Origin: Bacillus multifaciens
Lineage (GTDB): Bacteria > Bacillota > Bacilli > Bacillales > Bacillaceae_G
Reading direction: 5' to 3'
DNA: 64,000 bases
Assembly (NCBI RefSeq): GCF_030756675.1
Contig: NZ_JAVBXD010000010.1
Coordinates: forward strand, 1 to 64,000
Made by a program: the position numbers and the translations under genes. The number at the start of each line of letters is the position of its first letter. The first letter of the stretch is position 1. This document shows, piece after piece, positions 8,792 through 18,916 of the stretch. The notes under the pieces were generated by a model, which was not told where the DNA came from, searched no databases, and was given only the letters and a program-made list of their open reading frames with translations.

Positions 8792-9985
8792 ATGAAAAAA
8801 CTAACGAGTCCGCTTATGCACGATTTGGCGAAGCAGTTAAATGAAAGGAATCCTTCTGCTGTTACTTTGTTTTTAGAGAGAATAAAAAAACAAGAAACAC
8901 CTATTGTGGAGACTTGTCCAATTGATGATGAGTACTATCTTGTAACATACATTTGGATAGGTGATGAACAAACTGAAAATGCATATGTATTTGGAAGTTT
9001 TCCTGGTTGGGATATAGCAGCAAATGAAATAAATAAGCTTTCACACACAAACATATGGTATAAAACGTTTCGAACAAAAGAAAAATTTGCTTCGACGTAT
9101 TACTTTTCAATCAATGATCACTTTGAACAAGATTGGGTAAAACGAAGTGAAAATTATAAACGGGATCCATTGAATTCTAAAATGTTTGGGCATGAAGCAG
9201 AACCAATGTCTTTTTTAGAGGTAGGCCTATCATCGCATATTGACAAAACAAAGCAGCAAACTCATATTCCAAAAGGAAAAGTGGAAACACATCAGTTCTA
9301 TAGTTCTATTTTAAAGAATGAACGACAACTTTGGATTTATACTCCACATAATTACTCACCTGAACAATCTTCTTATAACCTTCTTATTATGTTTGATGGC
9401 AGATCTATGCTGCAGTCGTTATCAGCGGCGGCAACGTTAGATCATCTTATACATACAAATGAAATTCAACCATGTATCCTAATTGGTATTGATCATGTAG
9501 ATCGATTTACAGAACTCACATTTTCTGAAGAAATGAATATGTTTTTAACAAAAGAACTACTTCCTTGGATTCAGCAAAGATATCATGTTAATACAAATCC
9601 ATATCATACAACAATTGGCGGATTCAGTCTTGGTGGATTAGCAGCTTTTTATGCAGCATTGCAATATCCTGACCACTTTGGAAACGTTTTATCAATGTCT
9701 GGTTCTGTACATTGGAAAAAAGAAAATTACACAGGATTACACCATTGGATTGAAAATCAATTTAAAAGTAGCAGCACGTTACCATTACAGATTTATATGA
9801 GTGCTGGGGAGCTAGAAAATAAGCCTTTGTTAGAAGCGAATAGGAGCTTATCACAAGTACTTAAAGAAAAAGAATACCAAATTGCTTACGTTGAATTCCC
9901 TGGTGGTCACGATGCATTGTGGTGGCATAAACAGTTTACTGATGGATTAATATCCCTACAACAATTAAAAATACCTATGAAATAA
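8792..9985 (+). CDS. Fes/IroE-like alpha/beta-hydrolase esterase
   Basis: 397 residues. The N-terminal part (about 1-150) resembles the enterochelin-esterase N-terminal beta-sandwich (YLVTYIWIGDEQ, VFGSFPGWD). The C-terminal part is the esterase-D fold with nucleophile GGFSLGG (about residue 285) and catalytic His in GGHDALWWH. Relatives cleave siderophore trilactones or other esters in the cytoplasm; no signal peptide is seen. No clear Fur box was found upstream, so a siderophore role is unproven. AAAAGGAGG precedes the ATG. The DUF1992 gene follows after 21 bp. Confidence 0.85.
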   Translation: MKKLTSPLMHDLAKQLNERNPSAVTLFLERIKKQETPIVETCPIDDEYYLVTYIWIGDEQTENAYVFGSFPGWDIAANEINKLSHTNIWYKTFRTKEKFASTYYFSINDHFEQDWVKRSENYKRDPLNSKMFGHEAEPMSFLEVGLSSHIDKTKQQTHIPKGKVETHQFYSSILKNERQLWIYTPHNYSPEQSSYNLLIMFDGRSMLQSLSAAATLDHLIHTNEIQPCILIGIDHVDRFTELTFSEEMNMFLTKELLPWIQQRYHVNTNPYHTTIGGFSLGGLAAFYAALQYPDHFGNVLSMSGSVHWKKENYTGLHHWIENQFKSSSTLPLQIYMSAGELENKPLLEANRSLSQVLKEKEYQIAYVEFPGGHDALWWHKQFTDGLISLQQLKIPMK

Positions 9986-10006
9986 TAAAAAGGGAGGAGT
10001 TAACTT

Positions 10007-10420
10007 ATGAAAGATAGAGAAAAAGATTTAGATAAGGCATTAAAGAAACAAGAGATTTTAGTAAAAGATGAAAAAGTATGGTCATATACGTATGGAGATC
10101 ATATTAGTTCGATTATTAAACGCTCGCAAAAAGAAGGTGTATTTGATGACTTAGTAGGAAAAGGAAAACCACTGCAAATGGATAAAAGTCTCTCTTATAA
10201 TCCAGAAAAACAACTATATAAGACGATGAAGGATAATCATATTTTACCGAGATGGATTGAGCTTTCGAAAGAAATTGATACGTTAAAGGAGAAAATGCAT
10301 ACATGCATGGAAAAGGAAGAAGTTGCTACAATGGTTGAAATGATTAATAAAAAGATTCATGAGTACAATTTAACCTGTCCGCCGTCAGCGCAAAAAATGA
10401 AGATAAGTAAACCGAGCTAA
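10007..10420 (+). CDS. DUF1992 (DnaJ-C28-like) protein
   Basis: 137 residues with the family signature IIKRSQKEGVFDDLVGKGKPLQ at about 27-48, as in bacterial YhdN-type DUF1992 proteins related to the conserved region of DNAJC28. The rest is charged and helical. GGGAGG lies upstream of the ATG, and it probably forms an operon with the esterase gene. Molecular function unknown. Confidence 0.88.
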   Translation: MKDREKDLDKALKKQEILVKDEKVWSYTYGDHISSIIKRSQKEGVFDDLVGKGKPLQMDKSLSYNPEKQLYKTMKDNHILPRWIELSKEIDTLKEKMHTCMEKEEVATMVEMINKKIHEYNLTCPPSAQKMKISKPS

Positions 10421-10467
10421 TTTGGTAGGGAAATTAGTAAGCATCTAAGAAAATAAAAGCCATTTTA

Positions 10468-10502
10468 AGAAATTCTCCCTAAAATAACAAGGGAGAATTT
10501 CT
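10468..10502 (+). terminator. Rho-independent terminator
   Basis: Perfect 13-bp arms AGAAATTCTCCCT (10468-10480) and complement (10490-10502), followed by TTTT. It ends the esterase-DUF1992 unit. Confidence 0.9.
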
Positions 10503-11037
10503 TTTGCCTTTATAAAGGTATTATGTTAACTAGAAAACGAAAATTGATTAAGGGAAAAGCAGAATAGAGCCGAATTATGAAAAATTGTTATGTACACAAG
10601 TTGTTGTATATATTTAGGAAATAAGATGTTGATGTTGAATATAAAGCAAAAAGAAAGTTTACAAATAAAATTCTCAGTGCGATCCAATATAATATATATT
10701 ACTGTAATGATTCCTTATAAAATTGCTACGGCGCTGTATGTAACGAATTGCTGTGTGTGAGATTTTAGTTTGTATTTAAAATTATGATGTTATAAGCCAG
10801 TATGTAAATATGGTATGGATTGTTTCAAAAATCTCTGTTTCATCTCAAAATGTATAGTTTACTTAATTTAAGAGACCTGGAACTCCTTCCGTTTCACAAC
10901 TGCCTATAATTTATATTATGTTAACTGTAAAAAATAAATCAACTAAAAATAAGTTAGTTTCATCTCCCTACTCTTACGATGCAAATATACCAATTTTTTT
11001 GCACGTTTGCTGTTCTGATGTAATAAAGTAATTTATA
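10503..11037. other. Intergenic, nothing identified
   Basis: About 530 bp of AT-rich sequence with frequent stops in all frames. No repeats or structured RNA were recognised. Confidence 0.5.
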
Positions 11038-11075
11038 AAAAAAGATTAGCAAGTTGCAACATGCTAATCTTTTTT
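11038..11075 (-). terminator. Bidirectional-type terminator
   Basis: Perfect 14-bp arms AAAAAAGATTAGCA (11038-11051) and complement (11062-11075). It is downstream of the leftward endonuclease gene. Confidence 0.88.
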
Positions 11076-11090
11076 GGTTTTAGTTAGCAA

Positions 11091-12083
11091 TTATTGACTT
11101 TTGTTGAGTATCACAGCTAGCTGTTCAAATTTCTTTTTAAATTCTAAATCCTTTTTTAGCCAGCTGTGAAATGCTGCTTTTTTGATTCCGATACTTTCAC
11201 AGCAGTTATCAATAGAATTGTCTTGCTGATATTTAATAAGAAAATCTTTTTTTCTTTTAGTAACAGCAATTTGGGTTCTTTTTAGCTTCCTGTCTTGTAA
11301 TTGTTCTAAATTTAGCGTTTCTTGTTGAAACACTTCGTATTTTCTTTGTAAAAATAATTCTTTTTCTTTATAAATCCAGTCGGAAAAAAGTTTAATAGTT
11401 CTTCTACCACTTAAAATTACTCGGTAGTGTGTGTCTTTATTGATAAAATTCGGCTGAAAATTTTGTTCGTATAAGATTTCGCTTAAAGATTGCATAAAAT
11501 TATGAGAACCACCTACAAAGCTTACAGTATATTTTTGATAGTTTACATAACCATCTCCATCAAAATAACCTCTAATAAAATGATGTAAGAATTCTTTCGG
11601 GACATATGGGAATTGTATATCGTGTGATTTACAAGGAGTAACACCGTGTAAACCTATTAAGTCATATTTCATGATTTTGCTATTCAGGTTTAACATATAC
11701 ACTCCAGTATTTTTATTTATACATAACGGCTGGTTTGAATTTATTTCTTTTTTAATATCTTCTAAAATCCCTTTTTCTTTTTGAGAAATGCTAACTGTAT
11801 GATAGTTTTTAACTATTACGCCGTCAGCGATGAAAAAACCTAAAATGTATGCCATGTTGTTAGACCAAGTTTTAAAGTAATCTTCATTGATATCATATTT
11901 ACGCTTCCAACTGCCGCGCGCTCTCATTACGACATTATTATCTGTTAGGACCATGCGAACGTATCTAGAAGTAACGTTCGCTAAATTGGCAATGTCTGAT
12001 GTGCTAGAACCATCTAAATATAACTTAATCATTTCGCTCTTTTCCATTGTACATTTAGACCTTCCTCTGTTCTTTCTACACAT
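11091..12083 (-). CDS. Free-standing LAGLIDADG-type endonuclease with flanking HTH motifs
   Basis: 330 residues. Two LAGLIDADG helices are visible, YILGFFIADG (79-88) and FIRGYFDGDG (169-178), both with the metal-binding Asp, so the protein should be monomeric and catalytically competent. An HTH-like segment precedes them (IKLYLDGSSTSDIANLANVTSRYVR, about 19-43). A second HTH-like segment near the end (NSIDNCCESIGIKKAAFHSWL) may add DNA contacts. AAAGGGGA lies about 10 nt before the ATG. It is not inside an intron or intein in this window. Role: probably a selfish homing element. Confidence 0.82.
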   Translation of the reverse strand: MCRKNRGRSKCTMEKSEMIKLYLDGSSTSDIANLANVTSRYVRMVLTDNNVVMRARGSWKRKYDINEDYFKTWSNNMAYILGFFIADGVIVKNYHTVSISQKEKGILEDIKKEINSNQPLCINKNTGVYMLNLNSKIMKYDLIGLHGVTPCKSHDIQFPYVPKEFLHHFIRGYFDGDGYVNYQKYTVSFVGGSHNFMQSLSEILYEQNFQPNFINKDTHYRVILSGRRTIKLFSDWIYKEKELFLQRKYEVFQQETLNLEQLQDRKLKRTQIAVTKRKKDFLIKYQQDNSIDNCCESIGIKKAAFHSWLKKDLEFKKKFEQLAVILNKSQ

Positions 12084-12227
12084 TAGAATTATCCCCTTTC
12101 GACAGATATAAATTCAGTGCAACTTCTTCTCTATCATATAAGAGAACCTATGTTCCGTCTATTGGGAATAAAAAAGATTACTAACAAAATAAATTATTTC
12201 ATTTCTTCCTTTTCTAACTAATAAAAC

Positions 12228-12263
12228 AAATTACCGTGGAATCTTTACATTCCACGGTAATTT
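12228..12263 (-). terminator. Rho-independent terminator
   Basis: Perfect 15-bp arms AAATTACCGTGGAAT (12228-12242) and complement (12249-12263), downstream of the Fe-ADH gene. Confidence 0.9.
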
Positions 12264-12307
12264 GGTACCTTTTTAAGTAAAATAAGAATATTTTAAGAGT
12301 AACACTC

Positions 12308-13498
12308 TTATTCTTTTATCATTTGGTAAAGCTGAACCATGTCTTCTTTTGAAAGAATTTTGGGAACGGGATAGAGCGGGTTCGCCTCTTTTAAAGCCCG
12401 GTTTACCATAACAGGAATATCTTTATCAAGAATGCAGCTGAACTTTTTGGGTATATTCATGTCTTCATTGAGTTTCTTTATTGCATCTATAAATTTTTTT
12501 GACTTTTGTTCATCGGTGTCAGATGAATTACTGATTCCAATTAAATCTGTCAGTTCAGCTAAAGGTTTATGTACTGATTTACCATAGTACTCTAAAACAT
12601 ATGGCAAGATTATAGCGTTAGCTAATCCATGAGGAACGGAATAAAATCCTCCCAATGTATGTGCAATAGCATGAACATATCCAATATATGCACGGGTAAA
12701 CGCTACACCAGCTAAATATGACGCTTTCTGCATGTTTTTGCGTGCATTTATATTTGAACCATTTATATAGGATTCATAAAGGTTATTAAATATCAATTGA
12801 ACTGCCTCTCTACTGTTCTGTTTTGTTTCTTCTGTATTACTTTTTCCAATGTATGCCTCAACTGCATGTGTCAAAGCGTCCATTCCAGTAGTTGATGTTA
12901 TATGGGGAGGTAAATTAACTGTAAGCATCGGATCCAGTACGGCTAACTTCGGGATGAGTGCATGATCATTAATTGCATACTTTTCATGTGTCTCACTATT
13001 AGATACAACAGCAGCAACTGTAGCCTCACTTCCTGTACCTGATGTTGTAGGGATCGCGAATAAGGGTGGAATCTTTTTTCTGACCTTTAAAACCCCTTTC
13101 ATTTCAGGAATACTTTTTTTCGGTCTAGCAACACGCGCCCCGACCGCTTTTGCACAATCAATCGGTGATCCACCACCAAATGCAATGATACCTTGACACT
13201 TACTTTCGTGGTAAAGAGATAGTGCATCTTCAATATTATAAATTGTAGGGTTTGGAACGGTTTTATCATAAATAAAATATTTTACTCCTGCTTCTTTTAG
13301 TTGTTTAAGAAATTCATCTAATAATCCAATTGACGTAATACCCTTGTCTGTCACTATTAACACTCTATCAATATTGTTCCTATTTAAGTGAATTGGAAGT
13401 TTACTCAAGCTATTTTCTCCAGTTAATAATTGAGGTTCACGCCAAGGTAGAAAACAGGAAACCAACTTAAACGTGTTTTGATATAATCTACAATACAA
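12308..13498 (-). CDS. Iron-containing alcohol dehydrogenase
   Basis: 396 residues of the Fe-ADH (group III) family: NAD(P)-binding GGGSPIDCAKA (about 108-118), PTTSGTGSE, and metal ligands in DALTHAVEAY and HAIAHTLGGFYSVPHG (three His plus the Asp before them). It oxidises alcohols or reduces aldehydes in the cytoplasm. The N-terminus (MYCRLYQNTFKLVS) matches my memory of B. cereus-group members, which supports the start even though the ribosome-binding site is weak. Monocistronic. Confidence 0.92.
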   Translation of the reverse strand: MYCRLYQNTFKLVSCFLPWREPQLLTGENSLSKLPIHLNRNNIDRVLIVTDKGITSIGLLDEFLKQLKEAGVKYFIYDKTVPNPTIYNIEDALSLYHESKCQGIIAFGGGSPIDCAKAVGARVARPKKSIPEMKGVLKVRKKIPPLFAIPTTSGTGSEATVAAVVSNSETHEKYAINDHALIPKLAVLDPMLTVNLPPHITSTTGMDALTHAVEAYIGKSNTEETKQNSREAVQLIFNNLYESYINGSNINARKNMQKASYLAGVAFTRAYIGYVHAIAHTLGGFYSVPHGLANAIILPYVLEYYGKSVHKPLAELTDLIGISNSSDTDEQKSKKFIDAIKKLNEDMNIPKKFSCILDKDIPVMVNRALKEANPLYPVPKILSKEDMVQLYQMIKE

Positions 13499-13583
13499 CT
13501 TGTATATATTAAGACCTACCTTTCCTTTTTTTCGTAAGTATTAAGATACATAGCTATTATTCGTTTTGAGGTCCCCATCTTTG

Positions 13584-14672
13584 TTAACATAAAACTATAT
13601 ATGTTTGATTTTCTTGAGCAATATTTTTTATTTTGCTGCATTTAATTAATTCTTCAGTTACTTTTGTATAGAAAAAGTGATACCACCATATAAAGAATTC
13701 TTCATAAGTTATTTCTTTAGCGTATGAGCTTGATAAATAATATCCTTTCAGAAAATGTTCATTTTCCTGTAACAAAGTGATTAGATCTTCACTAATTGTG
13801 TCAGCGATCTCATCTAGTACTATTAAGTCAGCTGCTTGGAATACTGGGATAATGGGCTTCGAGTTCTTGTACAATCCTACCCTTTCATAAAATGAACGAA
13901 GTGGTACATCTATTTGTGTGTCAGAAGAAACGAATTTTTGTACCAGTTGTTTTTTTAATTGATTAACATCGAGGATGGTCTGTTGAAAATATTCTTCTAA
14001 CGTCTCTTCATTAGCAGTTATTAGGTTAGTTGTTGTATATCTTCTATTTCCATAGAGACAGATTTGAAGTTCTCCTAAGTCTAAATAATGATTTCCGTAT
14101 ATACCAAAAGCTTCTTCGTTTGTTTTTTCTTTTTCTTGAATGGAATAGTAATATCTTTTGTTATTTCTAAGAGGTCGCTCACTTTTTAGGTAATTTTTCT
14201 CTATATTATTGATTTGTCCAAAATCTAATAAAACACCGCTATATAGTAAGAGACTACACGCTTCTATGGATAATTGTTTAAATGTATCAATTTTTTTGCA
14301 AAGAGTAATGATTTGTTTTGAGTGTTTTTCAATGATTTGAAGTGTAGGTGTAATTAGAGGTTCGCATAGATTATATAACTGCTTTCCTTCATGAGCTGTT
14401 ATAACCATACAAGCAGGAAAATAAGTATCGTTTATTTCTTTTAATAATCCTTCTTTCAATAATGTATTGATATGTTGATTTATCTCTTTTGTATTCCAAT
14501 TCAGTTCTTTCTTTATATCCTGTATGTCTATGCCTGAGCGAATCATTACAAGTAGATAATGGAGTCGTGATTCAGATATATCAATACTCGGAAAGTTGTT
14601 TCCAGATGAAATGATTTTAGTTTCATAATCTGTATGTGTTATGTTCTCTTGAAATTGACTATAAGATGGCAT
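13584..14672 (-). CDS. Unknown protein with N-terminal winged-helix-like region
   Basis: 362 residues, not recognised. Residues about 34-85 (SRLHYLLVMIRSGIDIQDIKKELNWNTKEINQHINTLLKEGLLKEI) read as a winged-helix/MarR-like HTH. The remainder is helical, without membrane segments or a recognisable ligand domain. It could be a transcription regulator with an unassigned sensor domain. AAGGAGGGG precedes the ATG. It lies between the Fe-ADH and GW-transpeptidase genes without clear operon linkage. Confidence 0.6.
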   Translation of the reverse strand: MPSYSQFQENITHTDYETKIISSGNNFPSIDISESRLHYLLVMIRSGIDIQDIKKELNWNTKEINQHINTLLKEGLLKEINDTYFPACMVITAHEGKQLYNLCEPLITPTLQIIEKHSKQIITLCKKIDTFKQLSIEACSLLLYSGVLLDFGQINNIEKNYLKSERPLRNNKRYYYSIQEKEKTNEEAFGIYGNHYLDLGELQICLYGNRRYTTTNLITANEETLEEYFQQTILDVNQLKKQLVQKFVSSDTQIDVPLRSFYERVGLYKNSKPIIPVFQAADLIVLDEIADTISEDLITLLQENEHFLKGYYLSSSYAKEITYEEFFIWWYHFFYTKVTEELIKCSKIKNIAQENQTYIVLC

Positions 14673-14696
14673 TTTTCCCCTCCTTAATTATGCTTA

Positions 14697-14727
14697 AATA
14701 GTGGATAAGATTCGCTTATCCACTATT
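14697..14727 (-). terminator. Terminator-like hairpin
   Basis: Perfect 13-bp arms AATAGTGGATAAG (14697-14709) and complement (14715-14727) with a 5-nt loop, in the gap after the GW-transpeptidase gene. Confidence 0.7.
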
Positions 14728-14824
14728 CTCAGTTTATTCAATTTTATATTTAGATCTTAAATTAATATATACTATAAACACTAAGTCTAAATATACCTCT
14801 ATAGTCATTGGCTAGACTGTGAGA

Positions 14825-17158
14825 TTAGTAGTTTTTAATCTCTTGTTCATTATTTACATTGATAATATAAGCACCCTGTTTGATTTGCTTCATTAATTCA
14901 TACATTTGATTTTCTGGAATAGCTATACAACCTGCTGTTGGTCTTCCATTAGCCACATGTAAGAAGAAACCGGAACCTGCACCTTTTTGAATGTTTTCTG
15001 TATTATAGTTGATTACAATACCGTATTTATATTGTACAGGATAGTCAATTAAGTGTTCATCGCTTCTAGAAGAACTACCACGCTCTTGCCATGTGTTATA
15101 TTGATCATCATTTACGTTACTAATCCAATAAGAATTAGGTGTAATTTGACGGAATGGTAAGTTAGTTCCTGGGTTGGAAGTTCCGAATGCGAATCCTAGA
15201 GAATAAGAACCTTTAGGAGTTCTACTTGTAGACTCACTTGCTTGTCCTACCCCTTGAGAGCCAACAAAACCGTTTGCAGATAGCTTTTCATTCCATAAAC
15301 CGTTCTCTTTTTCTAAGAATGTTACTTTAGCAGTTGTTCCTGAAGCTATCACAGTTACAATTTGATTTGTACGTTGTGCAGTTTGAGAAGATGCTACAAG
15401 ACCACTTAAACCACTTTGTTGAACCGCACCTTTTTCTAATGCTCTTGAGTCAACCCAGTTCATTTGACCGTTATAATCAAAACCATACCATGTTATCCCA
15501 TTAAAGTCTAAAGCCATACGAACATTTAAGTTTTTATTAGCTAAGTTACTTGCAGGTTGAAGGTATGAAGCATTCTGCATACCCCAAGGTCTTGAAACTA
15601 CCCCATGATTTCCTGCATTACCAACATGGAATGTTTCGTTCATTGTTCTAATGTTTGATGCGTTAGATACCGCTCTAGAATCAACCCAACCTTGTTCTTT
15701 ACCGTCTACTTCAAAGTTATACCATGTAGTAGAACCACTAACTAAACTACGAGTTACATGAATTGGTTTGTTCATATAAGCACTTGCACCATTAACCCAT
15801 CTAGCACCGTTTTGACCGTATGGTAAAGACCATACACCGTTTCCGTATACGTCACCAAGCATAACAGTTTTATTTTCATTTTTGATAGTAACATCAGTAG
15901 TAATCGTTTTAGCGTCTACCCAACCTAGTTGTCTACCGTTTAAGAAAACTCTATACCATTTTGTACCATCTTTCACTACACTTTCAACAATTTTCACTTG
16001 TTTATAAGTATAATTACTTACTGAATCAATCCAGTATGCTCCAAATAACCCGTAAGGCACACTCCAAACACCGTCTGAACTATTAGCAGTTCCAATATAA
16101 GCATCCTTATCTTCGTCTTGGGAATTAAGTTCCGGCATCATGACTCTAGCGTCTACCCAACCTAATACTTTGTTTCCTTGTTTAATTTTATACCATTTAG
16201 TCCCGTTTTTAGTCCCACTTTGAATAACTTGTACTCTTTGGTAGTTATACTTATTAACAGAGTCAATCCAGTATGCACCAGGTTCACCATAAGGAGCAGA
16301 CCAAACGCCGTCTGAACCTCTATCAGTTCCAATGGATTGTGAGAAGTTTTCATCTTTTAAATTCTCTAAAGAAGATAAAGATTTATTCCCATCAATCCAA
16401 CCGATGTTTTTACCGTCTTTGCTTATGAAGTACCAGTTAGTGTTATTTACCTTTAACGTTTTTGATACATGTACATTTTGATAAGCGTATTGATTTGTAG
16501 AACCACTGTATTCAGCATAGTTAGTACCGTAAGGAGCAGACCAAATAGCATTACCTTGTGTATACCCAATCGTTACATCTAAGTTAGCAGGTTTTACATT
16601 ACCTTTGTCAATTACTGCTTTATCTACCCAACCTACAACTTTTCCGTCTACACTGATTTTACACCAAGTCGTATTTCCTAGGCTTGCTTTTTCAAGAATT
16701 TTAATGTCTTTATAAGCGTACTTATCAGTTGGAAAATTGTATTTTCCACCGTCAACCCCATAAGGAGCAGACCAAACACCATGAGCGTCTGTTGCTTTAT
16801 ACCCCATATAAGCGTTCTCATTTACTTTCTCTATGTTTGTTAAACGACTAAACGCTCTACTATCTACCCAACCTACAACTTTTCCATCTACACTGATTTT
16901 ATACCAAGTTACTCCGTTTAAATCAATCTTTTGATTAAATTCAATCTCTTTGCCTAAATATTGACTTGTAGAACCAACATAGTTAGCACCAGGTAAACCA
17001 TAAGGTGTAGACCAGATACCGTGAGTTCCTACTCCAATAATTTGACTACCTTGAACATTTACAGTAGGTGTTTCCGCCTTAGTTATTGTTGGTGACGCTA
17101 ACATTAATGTTGTTCCTGCTACACATAATAAAGTACCTAGATTTGTCTTTTTAGACAT
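14825..17158 (-). CDS. Secreted GW-module protein with C-terminal L,D-transpeptidase domain
   Basis: 777 residues. A signal peptide (about 1-28, MSKKTNLGTLLCVAGTTLML) is followed by seven GW/SH3-like modules of roughly 75 residues, each opening with a variant of G..GVWSxPYGxxG and ending WYKxxVDGKxxGWVDxR (last module diverged: VVSRPWG). GW modules bind lipoteichoic acid or the wall. The C-terminal YkuD fold has His734 and the nucleophile Cys744 in GRPTAGCIAIPE, so it should form 3-3 peptidoglycan crosslinks or attach proteins outside the membrane. The seven-module array makes it longer than ordinary YkuD enzymes. Confidence 0.9.
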   Translation of the reverse strand: MSKKTNLGTLLCVAGTTLMLASPTITKAETPTVNVQGSQIIGVGTHGIWSTPYGLPGANYVGSTSQYLGKEIEFNQKIDLNGVTWYKISVDGKVVGWVDSRAFSRLTNIEKVNENAYMGYKATDAHGVWSAPYGVDGGKYNFPTDKYAYKDIKILEKASLGNTTWCKISVDGKVVGWVDKAVIDKGNVKPANLDVTIGYTQGNAIWSAPYGTNYAEYSGSTNQYAYQNVHVSKTLKVNNTNWYFISKDGKNIGWIDGNKSLSSLENLKDENFSQSIGTDRGSDGVWSAPYGEPGAYWIDSVNKYNYQRVQVIQSGTKNGTKWYKIKQGNKVLGWVDARVMMPELNSQDEDKDAYIGTANSSDGVWSVPYGLFGAYWIDSVSNYTYKQVKIVESVVKDGTKWYRVFLNGRQLGWVDAKTITTDVTIKNENKTVMLGDVYGNGVWSLPYGQNGARWVNGASAYMNKPIHVTRSLVSGSTTWYNFEVDGKEQGWVDSRAVSNASNIRTMNETFHVGNAGNHGVVSRPWGMQNASYLQPASNLANKNLNVRMALDFNGITWYGFDYNGQMNWVDSRALEKGAVQQSGLSGLVASSQTAQRTNQIVTVIASGTTAKVTFLEKENGLWNEKLSANGFVGSQGVGQASESTSRTPKGSYSLGFAFGTSNPGTNLPFRQITPNSYWISNVNDDQYNTWQERGSSSRSDEHLIDYPVQYKYGIVINYNTENIQKGAGSGFFLHVANGRPTAGCIAIPENQMYELMKQIKQGAYIINVNNEQEIKNY

Positions 17159-17518
17159 GATGTTAAATCCCCTTTAGTTTGTTTTAGCTTTATTAAATAT
17201 GTTTACCAAACAATTTATGTATATTAAAATTGTAGTCTATACAAAATATGATATATTAACTACTTTTATATTATATCAATACAATTAAAGAAAAAATAAT
17301 GAAACAGATATTTTTAAATTGATTAATATAATTTCTTTGGATTTCTTTCCAAGGTAACTTATAAATCGGCCATCTATTTGAATCTCATGCCCTTGCTTAA
17401 TTATTAAATCTAGAAGTTTTTCAAAATTTTTGTTCTTTATGTACTTAGCAATGAATCAATAAAATAAAAGATGGCATAATAAGCGGAAAATTAAATATAA
17501 TAAAGCCTCTAACATGGG
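17159..17518. other. Intergenic, no gene found
   Basis: AT-rich divergent region carrying the promoter for the leftward GW-transpeptidase gene. Only short frames are present. Confidence 0.4.
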
Positions 17519-17525
17519 CATACTA
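17519..17525 (+). promoter_or_regulatory. Candidate sigma-F/G -10 element CATACTA
   Basis: CATACTA matches the forespore sigma-G/F -10 consensus and lies 27 nt before the ATG of the 54-aa gene. The -35 region is poor, so this is a weak call. Confidence 0.35.
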
Positions 17526-17551
17526 CACTTATTCTAACTAGGAGGTGCTCC

Positions 17552-17716
17552 ATGAAAAATCAATCGAACGACTCTCATCGCACTGGAGATGAGAGATTCA
17601 ACACAGCTGGACCTACTACTGACGAAGCAACTACGAGTTTTGTTCGTGCGAAAGATACTTCTCAGTCCAAAGGGAAATCTGGCGGTGAATTATCAACTAA
17701 AAAAGATATTCTATAG
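17552..17716 (+). CDS. Small hydrophilic protein, 54 aa
   Basis: MKNQSNDSHRTGDERFNTAG... is very hydrophilic, Ser/Thr/Lys-rich and cysteine-free, ending ELSTKKDIL. GGAGGTG precedes the ATG and a strong terminator follows at 17760-17788. With the CATACTA box upstream it may be a forespore protein. Family not recognised. Confidence 0.7.
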   Translation: MKNQSNDSHRTGDERFNTAGPTTDEATTSFVRAKDTSQSKGKSGGELSTKKDIL

Positions 17717-17759
17717 TTAAAAATGAATTTTTTAGTAAATGTTCTAGATAGCTTTATTC

Positions 17760-17788
17760 AAAAAGCATGGTAAATTCCCATGCTTTTT
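17760..17788 (+). terminator. Rho-independent terminator
   Basis: AAAAAGCATGG (17760-17770) pairs with CCATGCTTTTT (17778-17788), followed by further T. Confidence 0.9.
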
Positions 17789-17925
17789 TTGTGTATTATG
17801 AACTAATTTTACTTAATAAAGCACTGCTAAATCCAAGATCTTTCACTTTATTTTTAAAATTTTTCCATTTTTAATTGTTATTCATACCTACTTTCTATTT
17901 TCAGCTTTTAGATTTACATTTACAA

Positions 17926-17974
17926 AAATAAAGAATGCACATACTAGATGTATCTATATGTGCATTCTTTATTT
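17926..17974 (-). terminator. Rho-independent terminator after nadE
   Basis: Perfect 18-bp arms AAATAAAGAATGCACATA (17926-17943) and complement (17957-17974). It ends the leftward NAD-salvage unit. Confidence 0.9.
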
Positions 17975-18042
17975 GGTTTGTTATCGAACTAATCTATATC
18001 GTTAATTAAGCAGTAATATTTACTTCATAACATTGCTTTATA

Positions 18043-18864
18043 TTATTTCCACCAATCATCAAACATTGTTGTAGGGAGTTGGCGTTTATGTTCTGTAGCT
18101 AAATATCGCTTTTCGATTGCTTCTGCTACTTCATTAGATACTTGCTTACCTTCTAAATAGTCATCTAGTTCTTCATAAGAAATTCCTAGTTCGGTTTCAT
18201 CTGCTTGTTGTGGTTTATTATCTAATAAATCTGCAGTTGGAACTTTTAAATACAATCTTTCTGAAGCGTCTAATGCCTTCAATAGTTCTCTTCCTTGTCT
18301 TTTTGTTAATCCAGACAATGGAAGAATGTCAGCACCACCATCACCGTATTTCGTAAAGAAACCTGTCACAGCTTCTGCTGCGTGGTCTGTACCAATTACA
18401 AGAAGGCCGTTTTGTCCACCTACTGCGTATTGTGAAATCATTCGAACCCTAGCTTTCACATTTCCTTTATTGAAATCTGTAAGTTGCTCTTTTGCATCTT
18501 TTTCATATTGCTCTGCAAAAGCGTCAACTGTCGTTTTAATATCAAATGCAAGTTCTTCATCTGCTTGAATGAATTGTAACGCTGCTTGTGCATCATCTTC
18601 ATCTTTTTGAACACCGTAAGGTAAGCGAATTGCTACGAATTTCACATTATGTCCTTCGGTTCTCAATTCTTCTATCGCTAGCTGAGCGAGTCTTCCAGCT
18701 AAAGTTGAATCTTGACCACCGCTAATTCCTAAAACGAAGCCTTTTGCTCCTGTTTTAAGTGCGTACGACTTTAAAAAATCGATTCTTTTACGAACTTCTT
18801 GAATAGGATCAATTACTGCTGACACATTTAAGTCCGACATGATTTTTTGTTGTAAACTTGTCAT
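18043..18864 (-). CDS. nadE: NH3-dependent NAD+ synthetase
   Basis: 273 residues, the usual length of Bacillus NadE. ATP-pyrophosphatase P-loop [12 protein letters not shown] near 45-57; also [43 protein letters not shown] and [21 protein letters not shown], which form the deamido-NAD and ATP sites. It converts nicotinate adenine dinucleotide, ATP and ammonia to NAD. Last gene of the nadD-like/pncB cluster, 52 bp after the nadD-like gene, closed by a strong terminator. Initiation region has AAGGGAAG. Confidence 0.95.
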   Translation of the reverse strand: MTSLQQKIMSDLNVSAVIDPIQEVRKRIDFLKSYALKTGAKGFVLGISGGQDSTLAGRLAQLAIEELRTEGHNVKFVAIRLPYGVQKDEDDAQAALQFIQADEELAFDIKTTVDAFAEQYEKDAKEQLTDFNKGNVKARVRMISQYAVGGQNGLLVIGTDHAAEAVTGFFTKYGDGGADILPLSGLTKRQGRELLKALDASERLYLKVPTADLLDNKPQQADETELGISYEELDDYLEGKQVSNEVAEAIEKRYLATEHKRQLPTTMFDDWWK

Positions 18865-18916
18865 TTTAAAATCTTCCCTTTCAGTTTTTAGCGTTTTATA
18901 TGAAATGTATTCCCTA

